NCBI GenBank assembly: GCA_036555705.1
Contig: DATBKT010000158.1
Location: forward strand, 1 to 64,000
Reading direction: 5' to 3'
DNA length: 64,000 nt
DNA from: JARBAU01 sp029237525
GTDB taxonomy: Archaea > Thermoproteota > Nitrososphaeria > Nitrososphaerales > Nitrososphaeraceae
A program made the position numbers and the translations under genes. Position 1 is the stretch's first letter. Every line of letters begins with the position of its first letter. A model generated the notes under the pieces. It was not told the DNA's origin, ran no database searches, and was given only the letters and a program-made list of their open reading frames with translations. Of the stretch, positions 8,200-17,739 are shown in pieces.

Positions 8200-9063
8200 A
8201 TGAAAAACTTCCCTGATATTTTTCTTAGATCAAATGTAAATAACGTCTCAGAGGCTGATATTGTCCTTTTAAGTGTGGCTGACGAATCAAAATCTAATTC
8301 AAAACGAAAAGGCGCGAGTAAAGGTCCACATTGTATTCGCATCGCTTCCAATGAGTCAGAATTTTTCCTGAGGGAAGGGAAACTAATTCCGACAATGCCG
8401 ATGGGCGGCAATCTAAACAACAAAAGGATCTATGATTTGGGCTACCTAAGTAGAGAAGAACTGTACTCTTCAATTCAAGAGGTTTTTACTCTAGGCAAGA
8501 TACCTATAATCACTGGTGGAGACCATTCTGTAAGTACTATTGCTCTACGAGCAATTGGCAATGTCATGGGGAAAGTGAGCCTGATTTACTTTGATGCACA
8601 TCCTGACTTCGTATCAACTACGACTGATTATTACGGTTCAGTGCTATACGATTCCTCTAAATATTTAAATTTTGAGAAGAGTGTCCTTGTAGGAACAAGA
8701 GCCGCCGAGGAGCAAGAATTAGAAAACGTACAAAAAGCACGTTTAGAGATAATTACGCCTCTAGATATTGCAGAAGCTGGAATTTCTGAAATTGCCAATA
8801 GAATATCATCCATTTCTAGTGACAAGAAATACATCTCCATAGATTTGGATTGTGTCGATCCTGCTTTTGCCCCGGGAGTGTCTGTTCCAAGTGCAGGAGG
8901 TCTCTCATCCACAGAACTTATTTACTTGGTTAAGAAAGCCGCCTCGAGTGGAGTTGTAGGCATGGACGTTTGTGAAGTATGTCCTCGATTTGATATCAAT
9001 CAGATGACTTCTAACCTTGCCGCAAGATTAGTGTCAGAATCAATTGCGTCTATACCCATTTAA
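8200..9063 (+). CDS. Ureohydrolase (agmatinase/arginase family)
   Basis: The enzyme family hydrolyses guanidino compounds to urea with a two-manganese centre. All metal ligands are visible: GGDHS (His109), DAHPD (Asp132, His134, Asp136) and SIDLDCVDP (Asp215, Asp217). The stretch after DAHPD, which in classical agmatinases carries a Ser-His motif for guanidino binding, reads YYGSVLYDSS here, so the substrate may differ from agmatine. A TATA-like CTTTTATTC lies about 30 nt before the ATG. Agmatinase for putrescine synthesis is the default expectation; substrate is not proven. Confidence 0.85.
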   Translation: MKNFPDIFLRSNVNNVSEADIVLLSVADESKSNSKRKGASKGPHCIRIASNESEFFLREGKLIPTMPMGGNLNNKRIYDLGYLSREELYSSIQEVFTLGKIPIITGGDHSVSTIALRAIGNVMGKVSLIYFDAHPDFVSTTTDYYGSVLYDSSKYLNFEKSVLVGTRAAEEQELENVQKARLEIITPLDIAEAGISEIANRISSISSDKKYISIDLDCVDPAFAPGVSVPSAGGLSSTELIYLVKKAASSGVVGMDVCEVCPRFDINQMTSNLAARLVSESIASIPI

Positions 9064-9082
9064 TTATATCTTAGCTGTAATT

Positions 9083-10738
9083 CTATTGTCGTAGTCTATC
9101 CTTTTCGCTCTCTTCGACTTTGTAGGTGGCTGTTTTTTGATCCTCCTTGGGACCACTAGGCATTATCTGGGCCTTATTTATGTTGACTTCAGGTCCCCCT
9201 GCATTGGTTGCTCTGTCGGTACGCATCCCACCTGATTGTTGAGATTGCTGGCCGCTTGTCTTTTGGACTTCTGGTGGAGGGGCTAGCTGTTTTGTAGTTG
9301 GCTCTGTGGCAGAAATTGAAGGGGAAGTCTTTTGGACCGGGAATGGTTTGGCTGGTATCGCAGGTTTGGGAACAATTGGTGGCGCTTTAGCTATTGATCT
9401 ACCATGCCTGTATAGATGGAACATTCCAGCAAACACTAACATCATTACTCCGACTATGAAAAGCGAGAAGTTCTTCATACCACTCATTACTGCATAGTAT
9501 GCCGCGATATTGAGATAGATTTGGAAGCCCAATAATGCTATGAATAGGATGTAGATCCATTTCAAGGGTAGATTTATTGACGTCTTTGTGCTAGTCTTCT
9601 TTGGCTTTAGCTTTGCGTTAGCTTCTGCGTTTTTAGCAAGTTTTATCATCATATAACTGAAGCCAAATGAGAGTGGGATCAGCAATAGCATGACAGTATA
9701 AAAGAATATAGGGTCGATTACTAGCCTCTCTAAGAGAGCCTTTTTGATATCATCATCAATATAGAAACCCCAATAAGTTGTAACTATTATTTGAGCAAGA
9801 CTAGTGATGCCTAAAGCGGTGATAAGCGGTCTGTCCTTCCAAGAGAATTTCTTGTATCTGTCCACGAATGGTACCACCAAAAGAGCGAATATGAACAACC
9901 CTGGCCATGCGACACCAGTCACGAATTTGTCGTACATGGTTCTTAGAAATGCATAAAGCCCAGTCAAATACCATTCTGGGACCGTGATACCAGGCGGAAT
10001 ATTTGGATCAAACTTAGTACCTAAATCCACTGGAAATACGCCACCCGTAATCATTATAGCACCGCTGATCGCCATCACCATCGGCACATCAAAGACCATG
10101 AATCGTGGGAAGTGGACTACCATCAATCCTAACAAGAATATTGGCAGGAAAAATACATGGAATGAATAGAAGCGCAATACGAAGTCATGGAAACCACCTC
10201 CGAAGAAGGCTTCCCTCATCTGTGGACCTAAAACAGGAATAGAATTTGTTAGCGATGCAGCAATAGAAATAGCCAATTCTGCCCGTTCACTGAAGATAAT
10301 ATCGTAACCTGTGAAAGCTTCTAGTATGGTAAGTACTCCTATAATAATCCCGGTAACCCAAAGAATTTCATTACGTATCTTGTATCTTCCGCTAAAGTAC
10401 TGATAGTACATATGCAAAAGTGCCACCATCACCATCGCGTTAGATGCATGATAATGGATGTTTCGAATGTGAAATCCATACGGAATCGTGTCATTTATGT
10501 TCTTGACACTATCCCAAGCCCGATCGAGAACCGGTTCATACCACAGCATCAAGAATGCCCCTGTGATACCCAAAATTATGAAGATGACAAATGTGAGCAT
10601 ACCCAAGAAACCCAAGGGGCTAACAAATCTTGAGGGGAACGTAAATTTCATCCCCATGAAGATAGTACGATCTACTCCTGCGTAGACCCATCTGAAGAAT
10701 CGAACTAGACTATTTTCACTCTTTAAGGAAACGACCAA
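9083..10738 (-). CDS. Cytochrome b of the Rieske/cytochrome b complex, with C-terminal extension
   Basis: This is the membrane core of complex III. Four heme-ligating histidines are visible in two pairs (HYHASNAMVMVALLHMY and FYSFHVFFLPIFLLGLMVVHF), and the quinol-site PEWY motif is present (VPEWYLTGLYAF). After the usual eight-helix b6/subunit IV body there are two more membrane helices (about 395-417 and 423-441) and a hydrophilic Pro/Gln-rich tail of about 100 residues ending in charged residues. The TTG start overlaps the end of the Rieske gene by 23 bp, so the two genes are translationally linked. At 551 residues it is longer than most cytochrome b proteins. Confidence 0.93.
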   Translation of the reverse strand: MVVSLKSENSLVRFFRWVYAGVDRTIFMGMKFTFPSRFVSPLGFLGMLTFVIFIILGITGAFLMLWYEPVLDRAWDSVKNINDTIPYGFHIRNIHYHASNAMVMVALLHMYYQYFSGRYKIRNEILWVTGIIIGVLTILEAFTGYDIIFSERAELAISIAASLTNSIPVLGPQMREAFFGGGFHDFVLRFYSFHVFFLPIFLLGLMVVHFPRFMVFDVPMVMAISGAIMITGGVFPVDLGTKFDPNIPPGITVPEWYLTGLYAFLRTMYDKFVTGVAWPGLFIFALLVVPFVDRYKKFSWKDRPLITALGITSLAQIIVTTYWGFYIDDDIKKALLERLVIDPIFFYTVMLLLIPLSFGFSYMMIKLAKNAEANAKLKPKKTSTKTSINLPLKWIYILFIALLGFQIYLNIAAYYAVMSGMKNFSLFIVGVMMLVFAGMFHLYRHGRSIAKAPPIVPKPAIPAKPFPVQKTSPSISATEPTTKQLAPPPEVQKTSGQQSQQSGGMRTDRATNAGGPEVNINKAQIMPSGPKEDQKTATYKVEESEKDRLRQ

Positions 10739-11330
10739 ATCCTACCACTCCATTGCCCTCTGGACTCCAATTAGGAGGTTTTATCCATATATTTCCATCG
10801 TTATCTACTTCAAGATCTAACCTCGCCAGAACATTTGATGGAGGCGATTGTAGCGACGCTGGTCCAGCGAATGCCTTTCCAGTAAGAGGATCGTACATAC
10901 TTCCATGACATGGACATTCTCCTCTTTTTCGACCTGGATCAGGCCAGTATTTCCACAAGCACCACAGATGTAGACAAACTGCGCTATATGCCCTAAACGC
11001 AGTTGCAGCATTCTGATTCCCTCCCAACTCCACTGGTAGTCTAATGAATTGCCACGTCCTGAATGCTTCTTTATTTAGTGTTGCATCATTTGTTTTCGGA
11101 TAGATTATGACCTCTGAGTGATTTGTTGGAAATGATTTGACGTTGGCTTGAGAACCATCAGGTAATACTACCTTAGCTTTGGCAGAGACTTTTCCAGCGG
11201 GATTTGGCAAAAATTTGCCCCAATCAACGAAGGGTATAAAAGTCATTACAGTACCTGCTGCTGCCAAGAGTTTCAGAAAATCACGCCTTGAAACCTTGCC
11301 CCCAGAACTAGGAGGGGTTTGCTGCGTCAT
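10716..11330 (-). CDS. Rieske iron-sulfur protein of complex III
   Basis: The protein has a Tat-type signal anchor (SRRDFLKLLAAAG, residues 14-26) and a C-terminal Rieske domain with the two cluster-binding motifs: CLHLWC (Cys and His) and CPCHGSMYDPLTG (Cys and His), so the 2Fe-2S site is intact. It passes electrons from quinol at the cytochrome b site to a copper carrier outside the membrane. The ATG is about 28 nt downstream of a GATTTATAG TATA box, so it is the first gene of the Rieske-cytochrome b operon. Confidence 0.93.
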   Translation of the reverse strand: MTQQTPPSSGGKVSRRDFLKLLAAAGTVMTFIPFVDWGKFLPNPAGKVSAKAKVVLPDGSQANVKSFPTNHSEVIIYPKTNDATLNKEAFRTWQFIRLPVELGGNQNAATAFRAYSAVCLHLWCLWKYWPDPGRKRGECPCHGSMYDPLTGKAFAGPASLQSPPSNVLARLDLEVDNDGNIWIKPPNWSPEGNGVVGFGRFLKE

Positions 11331-11580
11331 AACAAAATCTAATTAATACATATCTATAAATCTTTGGCCCTGCAATCATATTATAAATTGTTGTGTCAGT
11401 GCATAATCTCAAAATAGTGCAAATATTTTTTGACAATAAATCTAGGTAGGTACATCACAAATCGTTCTTACATCTAAACTGTCTTCGAATCTTGATATTT
11501 AAATGATGTTTCAGATTTGGAAATCGCGCAAGTGCTGGCACTGAATGACTTTGAATCAGATAAATCTCAACACGTCCAAG

Positions 11581-12006
11581 CTAGACAGATGATATATTAG
11601 CTTTTTCTCGAAGCAAACGTGGTGTGTTTCTACGAATAATCGGGATTATCCTTTCCATTATTACTTCGTGAAAGTTTTTCGAATTCACGTCAAAAGTAAA
11701 TATTAAAACGAATGATAGTCGATTGGATCTATCCGTTACGGGTATAGTTACACGTAGCAACTTATCATAGTGAGAGCTAGTATAGTCAATTTTGCCTAAT
11801 ATTCCTTGCCATCTAATCCTAGTGTATTGTCTCGTCGCTGCCGTAATAGCATATTGTATGGTCTCCTCGGTGTTTAGCAGTGGAATAAGTCCTTTGCGTT
11901 CAGCAGTGGCTAATAGTATGCCGTGTTCGTTGGCAATTCCTATAAACCGTATAGCATCATCCAATGATAGAATTTTATTACAAAATTCTAAAAAATATCG
12001 TTCCAT
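11581..12006 (-). CDS. Conserved thaumarchaeal-type protein, probable sensor domain
   Basis: A 141-residue soluble protein. The pattern DDAIRFIGIANEHGILLATAERKGLIPLL followed by NTEETIQYAITAATRQYTR and a strand-rich C-terminal half recalls a family widespread in Nitrososphaerota (I believe annotated DUF6659), with a fold that may resemble roadblock/PAS-like sensory domains. No catalytic or metal motif is visible. Function unknown; it is a single gene with non-coding DNA on both sides. Confidence 0.65.
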   Translation of the reverse strand: MERYFLEFCNKILSLDDAIRFIGIANEHGILLATAERKGLIPLLNTEETIQYAITAATRQYTRIRWQGILGKIDYTSSHYDKLLRVTIPVTDRSNRLSFVLIFTFDVNSKNFHEVIMERIIPIIRRNTPRLLREKANISSV

Positions 12007-12237
12007 ATATGGCTTGCTTATTTAGCTTACATTCCATATTCAAAAACTTTACTTTTCATAGTAGGGAGCAACCTTTACTACTCTATTGTGCATTCTAATT
12101 TTGATCTTTAGATACTCACTTAAGGTAACTTAGCCATGGTTTCCTGGAATGAACAAAACAGCTTAACTCATCATTATTTTCAATAACTAATGATTAGTGA
12201 AAGGAATAATTCAAAATAATTAAGCTCATAGAAAAAT

Positions 12238-13098
12238 TTAACGTGTTAAGCTCTTATTTCTATTTTCTACTGGTAAATTGTAATGACTACTCCACTCTCC
12301 CCAGGACCCCAGATATACTTTCACTTTTTTGAATCCCAACAATCTTAAAGCGAGAAAGGTATTTGCTGCCCTATATCCGCCTTGGCAATATGCTATTATT
12401 TCATTGTTTTTTGGAATGTTTGAATATACTCTATCCAAATTAGGAAAAGCTTTGAAAATCCCTTTTGTCAGATTCTCTTTCCAGTCTATATGGATTGCAT
12501 AGGGTATGTGACCTCTCCTGCCACCTCGCACTACAGTTCCGTCGAACTCTGCCTTTGACCTAGAATCAATAATACTAACCCTTCCGTTTTTTTCGGCTTT
12601 TATAGCTAACATTACCTCATTGGAAGTGGCCAGTACATTAGGATTCTCTTTTCCATGAAACTTAAAGTACTCGAATTGATTAGTTTGCTTCTCAATTCTA
12701 TATCCCATCTTTCTCCATTTACTGAAGCCCCCATCAAGTATAGAGACATTCTTGAATGAAAAATATAGCAAAAGCCAGAGCCCTCTTGCGGCGCTGGGTC
12801 CGGAAGTGTCGTCATAGATGACGACCCTGTCCTTACCCTCTACACCAATATTTGTAAGCAGTTGCCTACATTGTCTGTTGAATTGCTTTATTCCAGTCGG
12901 TGAAGTATCCAACCAATGAAATTGCATAAAATCTAAATTTATTGAGCCAGGTATATGACCAGCCAAGTAGTCATTGAACGGTCTAGCATCGACAATTAAA
13001 ATATGATCCTGCTTTTTAATAGATTCATGTGATATTATTGAATTCAAGTCTGCATTAGATATTAGGTATTCTACTGATCGTTTTTGCTCTCTTTTCAT
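12238..13098 (-). CDS. Tandem-rhodanese sulfurtransferase
   Basis: The 286-residue protein has two rhodanese domains (about 15-135 and 155-280). The N-terminal one (IVDARPFNDYLAGHIPGSINLD) is structural; the C-terminal one carries the active-site loop AYCQGGYRAAN with the sulfur-carrying cysteine and the conserved arginine, as in thiosulfate or 3-mercaptopyruvate sulfurtransferases. The loop begins CQGG rather than CGSG, so substrate preference is uncertain, closer to the thiosulfate type. No operon partner. Confidence 0.9.
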   Translation of the reverse strand: MKREQKRSVEYLISNADLNSIISHESIKKQDHILIVDARPFNDYLAGHIPGSINLDFMQFHWLDTSPTGIKQFNRQCRQLLTNIGVEGKDRVVIYDDTSGPSAARGLWLLLYFSFKNVSILDGGFSKWRKMGYRIEKQTNQFEYFKFHGKENPNVLATSNEVMLAIKAEKNGRVSIIDSRSKAEFDGTVVRGGRRGHIPYAIHIDWKENLTKGIFKAFPNLDRVYSNIPKNNEIIAYCQGGYRAANTFLALRLLGFKKVKVYLGSWGEWSSHYNLPVENRNKSLTR

Positions 13099-13184
13099 TT
13101 TTTAGTCCTATCCAGAGGTTAATGTAATTATTGGTGACATGTTACAAATTTTTTTGGGTATCAATCTTATTGTCGTTTTAAGTT

Positions 13185-13397
13185 TCATCTCCATTTATGT
13201 TTTAAATGCTTTGGTTCATCGTCGGTTGTCCCTACTATGAATTCATACCACGTTCCATTTGCTCTAACTACATCTGTTAACATCCGATTCATTTTATTAA
13301 CATCTTCCCTCACTTTGGCCTCAGAGTACTTGTTTGTTCTGGTAACCACATAGTGAAAGCTCCCGTTGTCGTATCGATGTATCTCATAGTACTGCAT
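13185..13397 (-). CDS. Small hypothetical protein, 70 aa
   Basis: The product (MQYYEIHRYDNGSFHYVV ... VREDVNKMNRMLTDVV) looks like a small alpha-beta protein with aromatic residues in strands and a central helix, and reads as a real protein rather than an overlap artefact. No family is recognised. An overlapping minus-strand frame at 13310-13543 is considered a shadow. Confidence 0.55.
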   Translation of the reverse strand: MQYYEIHRYDNGSFHYVVTRTNKYSEAKVREDVNKMNRMLTDVVRANGTWYEFIVGTTDDEPKHLKHKWR

Positions 13398-13660
13398 GCT
13401 GTACGCTCTGAATCTAATTTCAAAACGAGATTAGGATCATGGTGAAAATTTTTTGTCGATTTTATCAATGCAGTACTCAGATCAATGTCTAGTGGGCATA
13501 AACAAGGGACGTCGGCGTTTCTCATCATTGGTAATTCTAACATCTACGTACGGTACTACATTACCATCAGCAAATTTGATTTGCCCGAAATTATCATAAG
13601 TCACTGACTCCCAAACTTTATATGTGAACACATACTTGCATTATACATAGAGTAAGGTTT

Positions 13661-14122
13661 ATGGAGAATCAAGCCGCTGGTATAAGTATCATTGCTTTTA
13701 TCGTGGCCGTTGGTGCAAGTATGGGTTACTATCAATTTATCTATCTTCCACAAGCTAATGCGAAGCCTATATTGCCAGCGCAAGTTCTAAATCCTCCTCA
13801 AACCACTAAGATTGCTATTTCCCCAGGTTCATCTCAGCCGTCACAGACCAAAAACTTTGTTCCTAAAGAAGGAGATGCAGTTTTAGGCGCTAGTAACAAA
13901 GTTATTTGGACCAATCATGACACTGTACCCCATTCTGTGACTTCGGATAACGGGTATAAGGATTTAATTAATGGACAATTCAATTCTATATCAAGTATAG
14001 GCCTTGTGTTGCCGCAAAAAACATATCAATTCACATTTACTACTGATGGCACATACCCATATCACTGCGAACCTCACCCTTGGATGACTGGCAAGATTGT
14101 AATTGCAAAAGGTAAGTTCTAG
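13661..14122 (+). CDS. Membrane-anchored blue copper protein (plastocyanin/halocyanin-like)
   Basis: The 153-residue protein has an uncleaved N-terminal membrane anchor (residues 6-29) and a cupredoxin domain (about 60-152). Type 1 copper ligands are visible: His in TVPHSVTSDNG, then Cys, His and Met in YHCEPHPWMTG. Thaumarchaea use many such proteins in place of cytochrome c to shuttle electrons outside the membrane, for example between complex III and the oxidase. Complex III lies about 2.4 kb away on the other strand. Confidence 0.92.
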   Translation: MENQAAGISIIAFIVAVGASMGYYQFIYLPQANAKPILPAQVLNPPQTTKIAISPGSSQPSQTKNFVPKEGDAVLGASNKVIWTNHDTVPHSVTSDNGYKDLINGQFNSISSIGLVLPQKTYQFTFTTDGTYPYHCEPHPWMTGKIVIAKGKF

Positions 14123-14179
14123 AATTATATCTAGTCGAAAATATAGATCAATTAAATTAATCTATTCAAATGCGGCAAA

Positions 14180-14539
14180 TTAGGTAAGAATCTTTAGGTA
14201 TGCAATATTCGAAGCTATTTCCTTATGCTCCTGAATCAGTGATGCACGAAACTTCACCGACGAATGAGAGTCCTTCGGAACATGATCTGTTCTTGCCAGA
14301 AATTCTATTACGTTTGTATCACCAATATCACTCTTCAACAATGAAAGTCTAGGATATGGATGGCTAACCTGCTTTCCGTTTATAGTTTCAATAATTACTA
14401 CATCATTAGAATTTTCAATTAACGAATTGATAACTACAGAATCAAACCTGCCATTATAAGATATGACAATCCTACCTCGAATTTCCTCTCCACTTGCCAT
14501 TTCCGTGTTATTCAAAGTCACTGTAATATCATAAGACAT
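14180..14539 (-). CDS. Hypothetical beta-sandwich protein, 119 aa
   Basis: The sequence begins SYDITVTLNNTEMASGEEIRGRIVISYNG, a pattern of strands and the phrase GEEIRGRI that recalls arrestin-like or Ig-like beta sandwiches, and continues with strands to the end. There is no signal peptide or membrane helix, so it is cytoplasmic. It is not recognisable to family level. Confidence 0.6.
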   Translation of the reverse strand: MSYDITVTLNNTEMASGEEIRGRIVISYNGRFDSVVINSLIENSNDVVIIETINGKQVSHPYPRLSLLKSDIGDTNVIEFLARTDHVPKDSHSSVKFRASLIQEHKEIASNIAYLKILT

Positions 14540-14713
14540 CCACGCGCAGGATTAGCTGGACAGTGTTGATTATTAAAGCTATTTGATTTATATGGATTCA
14601 TAAGGGATCAATCAATTAGTCAATTTTGCAATTCCTTTCATCTGAAGTCCTTTTAGTAAGTTTGATGGATAACATATTAAATCAGGAAGCATTACTGTGA
14701 CTTTGTAGCGTAG

Positions 14714-15529
14714 GTGTCGAAAATCCACATCCCTATGAAGACAATCCAATTCAAGGATTACATAATAAGATATCTTGACTATGCTGATCAAAATGACATG
14801 TCAGGTAGAAAGGACACGCTTGTTCTACTACATGGGCTAGGAGCGTCTGCAGATAGATGGCTAAAAGTTGTACCGGCTTTATCAAAGTCGTACAGACTAC
14901 TTATACCCGACATAATCGGATCTGGATATAGTGACAAGCCGACTGTAGAATATACAATAGAATTCTTTGTGGAATTTCTTCAGGATTTTTTAGAACAGAA
15001 AGGAATTGAAAGGATGAATTTGATGGGTTCCTCATTTGGTGGTTATCTCGCAGCGGAATTTGCAATTAGATTTACGTCTAGGGTTAACAAGCTCGTTCTT
15101 GCTGCTCCTGCAGGACTTATGAGATCCTCTACTAAGGTACTCGACCAATACATTATGGCAGCGCTTTATCCAACTCACGATAACGCTTTACGAGCTTTCA
15201 AAGAAATGGCTTTTGACCCAGAAGTAGTATCAGATGAAACCGTCAAAGATTTTGTGAATAGAATGAGACTGCCAAATTCTAAATATGCATTTATGTCAAC
15301 GCTACTCGGAATTAGAGATTCTCCTAACTTGATCCCAAGACTTGGTCGAATTACTTCACCTACACTTGTCATATGGGGCGTAGATGATAGAATGATTCCA
15401 TCTAATTATGCACGAGAGCTTGAATCTATCCCAGACTCCAAGCTAATACTTATGGATGCTTGCGGTCATACGCCTTATGTTGAAAAACCAAACGATTTCA
15501 GCAATATTGTCTTGAAATTTCTTTCATAA
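14714..15529 (+). CDS. Alpha/beta hydrolase
   Basis: The catalytic triad is complete: Ser in GSSFGG, Asp in WGVDDRMIP and His in CGHTPYVEKP; the oxyanion segment LLHGLGAS is also present. Length (about 270 residues) is normal for esterases or C-C bond hydrolases of this fold. The substrate cannot be deduced. The start is either GTG at 14714 or ATG at 14735 (same frame, seven residues shorter). It lies immediately upstream of the AbrB-like gene and close to PHA synthase, which could hint at a PHA or ester role but this is weak. Confidence 0.88.
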   Translation: MSKIHIPMKTIQFKDYIIRYLDYADQNDMSGRKDTLVLLHGLGASADRWLKVVPALSKSYRLLIPDIIGSGYSDKPTVEYTIEFFVEFLQDFLEQKGIERMNLMGSSFGGYLAAEFAIRFTSRVNKLVLAAPAGLMRSSTKVLDQYIMAALYPTHDNALRAFKEMAFDPEVVSDETVKDFVNRMRLPNSKYAFMSTLLGIRDSPNLIPRLGRITSPTLVIWGVDDRMIPSNYARELESIPDSKLILMDACGHTPYVEKPNDFSNIVLKFLS

Positions 15530-15581
15530 ATTGCAGAAGTTGCGTAATGTTAAATACAGTGACAGATAAAGGTCTATCTAG

Positions 15582-15884
15582 ATGGAAGATCCCAATGACC
15601 CAGTTTCCACATTTAAGAAAGCGGTAGATAAGGGCAGCGAGGCACAACAGGAAATTATGAAACAATTCTCCTCACTTCAGCAGAACGCTATGCAGAATTT
15701 TTTCTCAACTCTCCAAGGTCTAATATATTATAACGCTATGTTCAAAACGACGGTTCAAAGTGGTGGCAGAATCTCCATCCCAGAAGCCGAGAGACAAGCA
15801 TTGGACATTGAAGATGGCGATCTGGTCCAAGTCATAATAATTCCCATTGAACGCAGAAGACCTAAAGACAGTTTACGCAAGTGA
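15582..15884 (+). CDS. AbrB-like/phasin-like small protein, probable PHA granule regulator
   Basis: The 100-residue protein joins an amphipathic, Gln-rich helical N-terminal part (residues 5-55, phasin-like) to a C-terminal AbrB/MazE-type swapped-hairpin domain (SGGRISIPEAERQALDIEDGDLVQVIII). PHA synthase is encoded convergently 180 bp away. In haloarchaea an AbrB-domain protein (PhaR) together with a phasin binds PHA granules and controls their genes; the present protein could combine both features. The pairing of domains is seen directly; the PHA role is inferred from the neighbour. Confidence 0.75.
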   Translation: MEDPNDPVSTFKKAVDKGSEAQQEIMKQFSSLQQNAMQNFFSTLQGLIYYNAMFKTTVQSGGRISIPEAERQALDIEDGDLVQVIIIPIERRRPKDSLRK

Positions 15885-16063
15885 ATCTGAAGAATAACAT
15901 ACTAGACATTTGTGGTACTCGAAACCTCAAATAGTCTTAAGAATTTCAAATCTCGAATTTTGCGTAGCCCTATAACTTTCATGGTGTTGTTACCTGTGCG
16001 AGTCCCTTCTAACCTTTCTATGACACGGTGGTCGGTGCCCCCACATCTTAGATATACCACGAT

Positions 16064-17185
16064 TTAGGATCGAGTTCTAAACCATTGACCAACCTTTGGG
16101 AGAACATTATTTTGAGAATAGCTACTTGCAATTAGACCTACATGTCCCGTATGAAACCGCATAAGTCTCTTGTCTGTACTAGATACAGATTCATTTAGCG
16201 CAGCACTACATTCTGGTGAAACGAGATGATCCTCCTCGGCAACTATATTCAAAAAGGGAATTTTTATCTTTGACAGATCAATAACTTGGCCTCCTAGCCT
16301 CATTTCATTTTTATAAAGTAGGTTTTGCTGGTAAATATCTTTTATCCACTGGCGAAAGGTTTCACCTGCAATATCGGGAGTATCATATAGCCATTTCTCT
16401 ACTCGCAAGAAGTTTTGTACAAAGTTGTCATTATCTATATTCTCAACAAGGTTTATGTACTTGTTTACGCCTTGCTTAAAGGGCTTGAGTGCTGAGTAAC
16501 AAGAGTATAGCTGCTCCTTAGGCATATTTCCAATGGTAGAGAACACCTTATCAGCATCTAAATGCCTAGAGAAATTTGCTAGCACAGTAGTATCGCGACT
16601 TGAATCAATTACAGGTGCGATGGCTGCAAGATTTTTTACCTTTTCCTGATGCAAAGTGCAGTACATGGCAGACATAGTTGCGCCCATACAATAGCCGTGT
16701 AGAGTGACCTGATCTATTCTCTTCTTAGTTCGAATGAATTCTATACAATCATCCAAGTAGACGTTCACATAGTCGTCAAATGAAGTGTATTTGTCATATG
16801 GAGTAGGGGCCTTCCAATCTATTAGGTAAATATCGAAACCCTGACTCACCAAGCTTTGGATCCAACTTTTGTCTGGCTGCAGATCCAAAATATATGATTT
16901 ATTTATAAGGGCATATACAACTAAAATAGGAGTTGCAGCAGTCTTACTGAGCATAGGTCTGTAATGAATTAACCTATACGCTCTGGATTCTTGGACTACT
17001 TCATGAGGCGTGATTCCTACTTCGATAGATCCTGACGAGTGTAGAATTGTTCTAGTCTTTTCAAATTTACGCGCTAAATCATCGTATTCCTTCCTTAATG
17101 AAAATTCAGGATCCATATTGTTGAGATTCACTTCACTGCTAAAAGTACTACTAGGGACATTTGCCATTATAGCCTCTCGAGTCAT
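16064..17185 (-). CDS. phaC: Poly(3-hydroxyalkanoate) synthase, PhaC (class III-like)
   Basis: PhaC polymerises hydroxyacyl-CoA into storage polyester. The 373-residue length fits class III, which needs a PhaE partner. The lipase-like box has the catalytic cysteine (GYCMG), followed by Asp in AEEDHLVSP and His in TGHVGL. The family hallmark WKAP is present (IDWKAPTPYD). No phaE is seen next to it in this window; the small convergent protein at 15582 is too short to be a typical PhaE. The upstream region has a TATA-like GATTTAATGG about 30 nt before the ATG. Confidence 0.92.
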   Translation of the reverse strand: MTREAIMANVPSSTFSSEVNLNNMDPEFSLRKEYDDLARKFEKTRTILHSSGSIEVGITPHEVVQESRAYRLIHYRPMLSKTAATPILVVYALINKSYILDLQPDKSWIQSLVSQGFDIYLIDWKAPTPYDKYTSFDDYVNVYLDDCIEFIRTKKRIDQVTLHGYCMGATMSAMYCTLHQEKVKNLAAIAPVIDSSRDTTVLANFSRHLDADKVFSTIGNMPKEQLYSCYSALKPFKQGVNKYINLVENIDNDNFVQNFLRVEKWLYDTPDIAGETFRQWIKDIYQQNLLYKNEMRLGGQVIDLSKIKIPFLNIVAEEDHLVSPECSAALNESVSSTDKRLMRFHTGHVGLIASSYSQNNVLPKVGQWFRTRS

Positions 17186-17739
17186 CTATCTAAGATCCTC
17201 ACCATTAAATCGGTATCTTGCTCGGGCAGCTCTGCTTGCACATTGACGTATTAACAGAAAATTGGGACTATTGTAATACGAGATTAATGTGTACTCCCGC
17301 ATCTGAGTATTAGTAATGACGACGAAACGTGCAAGAATGATCGCTATATTACGGTTGCCCTGCAATACAATAGTAAAATCTGATCGTTTTCCTAGTTCCA
17401 ATATTAATAAGCTCGCTACAGATAGCATTAACGAGTTCGTTATATTAGGTAAAAATTTCAAGCTCTTCATAATACATGATCTTAATGGTTATAGATATAT
17501 TTAAAAAGATATTGCCTTGCTCTCAAGCCGAGGAAATATAGTATCGAAAGGCGCGGGTTACCTTGATTTGAATTCAGAAATTTTGTAATTTCGATTGCCT
17601 AGTCATATCTTGATTTTTGCTCGACGGCGAAATAAATTTCGTGTATACTATGGCCAAACTCTTTATAAAGGTCTAAGCCACCTCTTCCTAGCAAAAAAAT
17701 AAGCTCGGGACTAACTAAGGAAGTGTCGGTATCATATTC
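17186..17739. other. Gene-poor stretch, 554 bp
   Basis: Two overlapping open frames on opposite strands (17186-17470 minus, 17316-17504 plus) lack motifs, ordered promoters or protein-like composition, and I do not accept them. The stretch holds the promoters of phaC and of the tRNA-Arg gene; a strong TATA-like CTTTATAAAGG is at about 17659. Confidence 0.4.

Noticed and set aside
13310..13543. 77-codon minus-strand ORF overlapping the 70-aa gene at 13185
   Set aside because: Different frame, no protein-like pattern, and the overlapping gene looks more credible.
17186..17504. Two open frames on opposite strands upstream of phaC
   Set aside because: They overlap each other, lack motifs and promoter spacing, and lie in the phaC promoter region.
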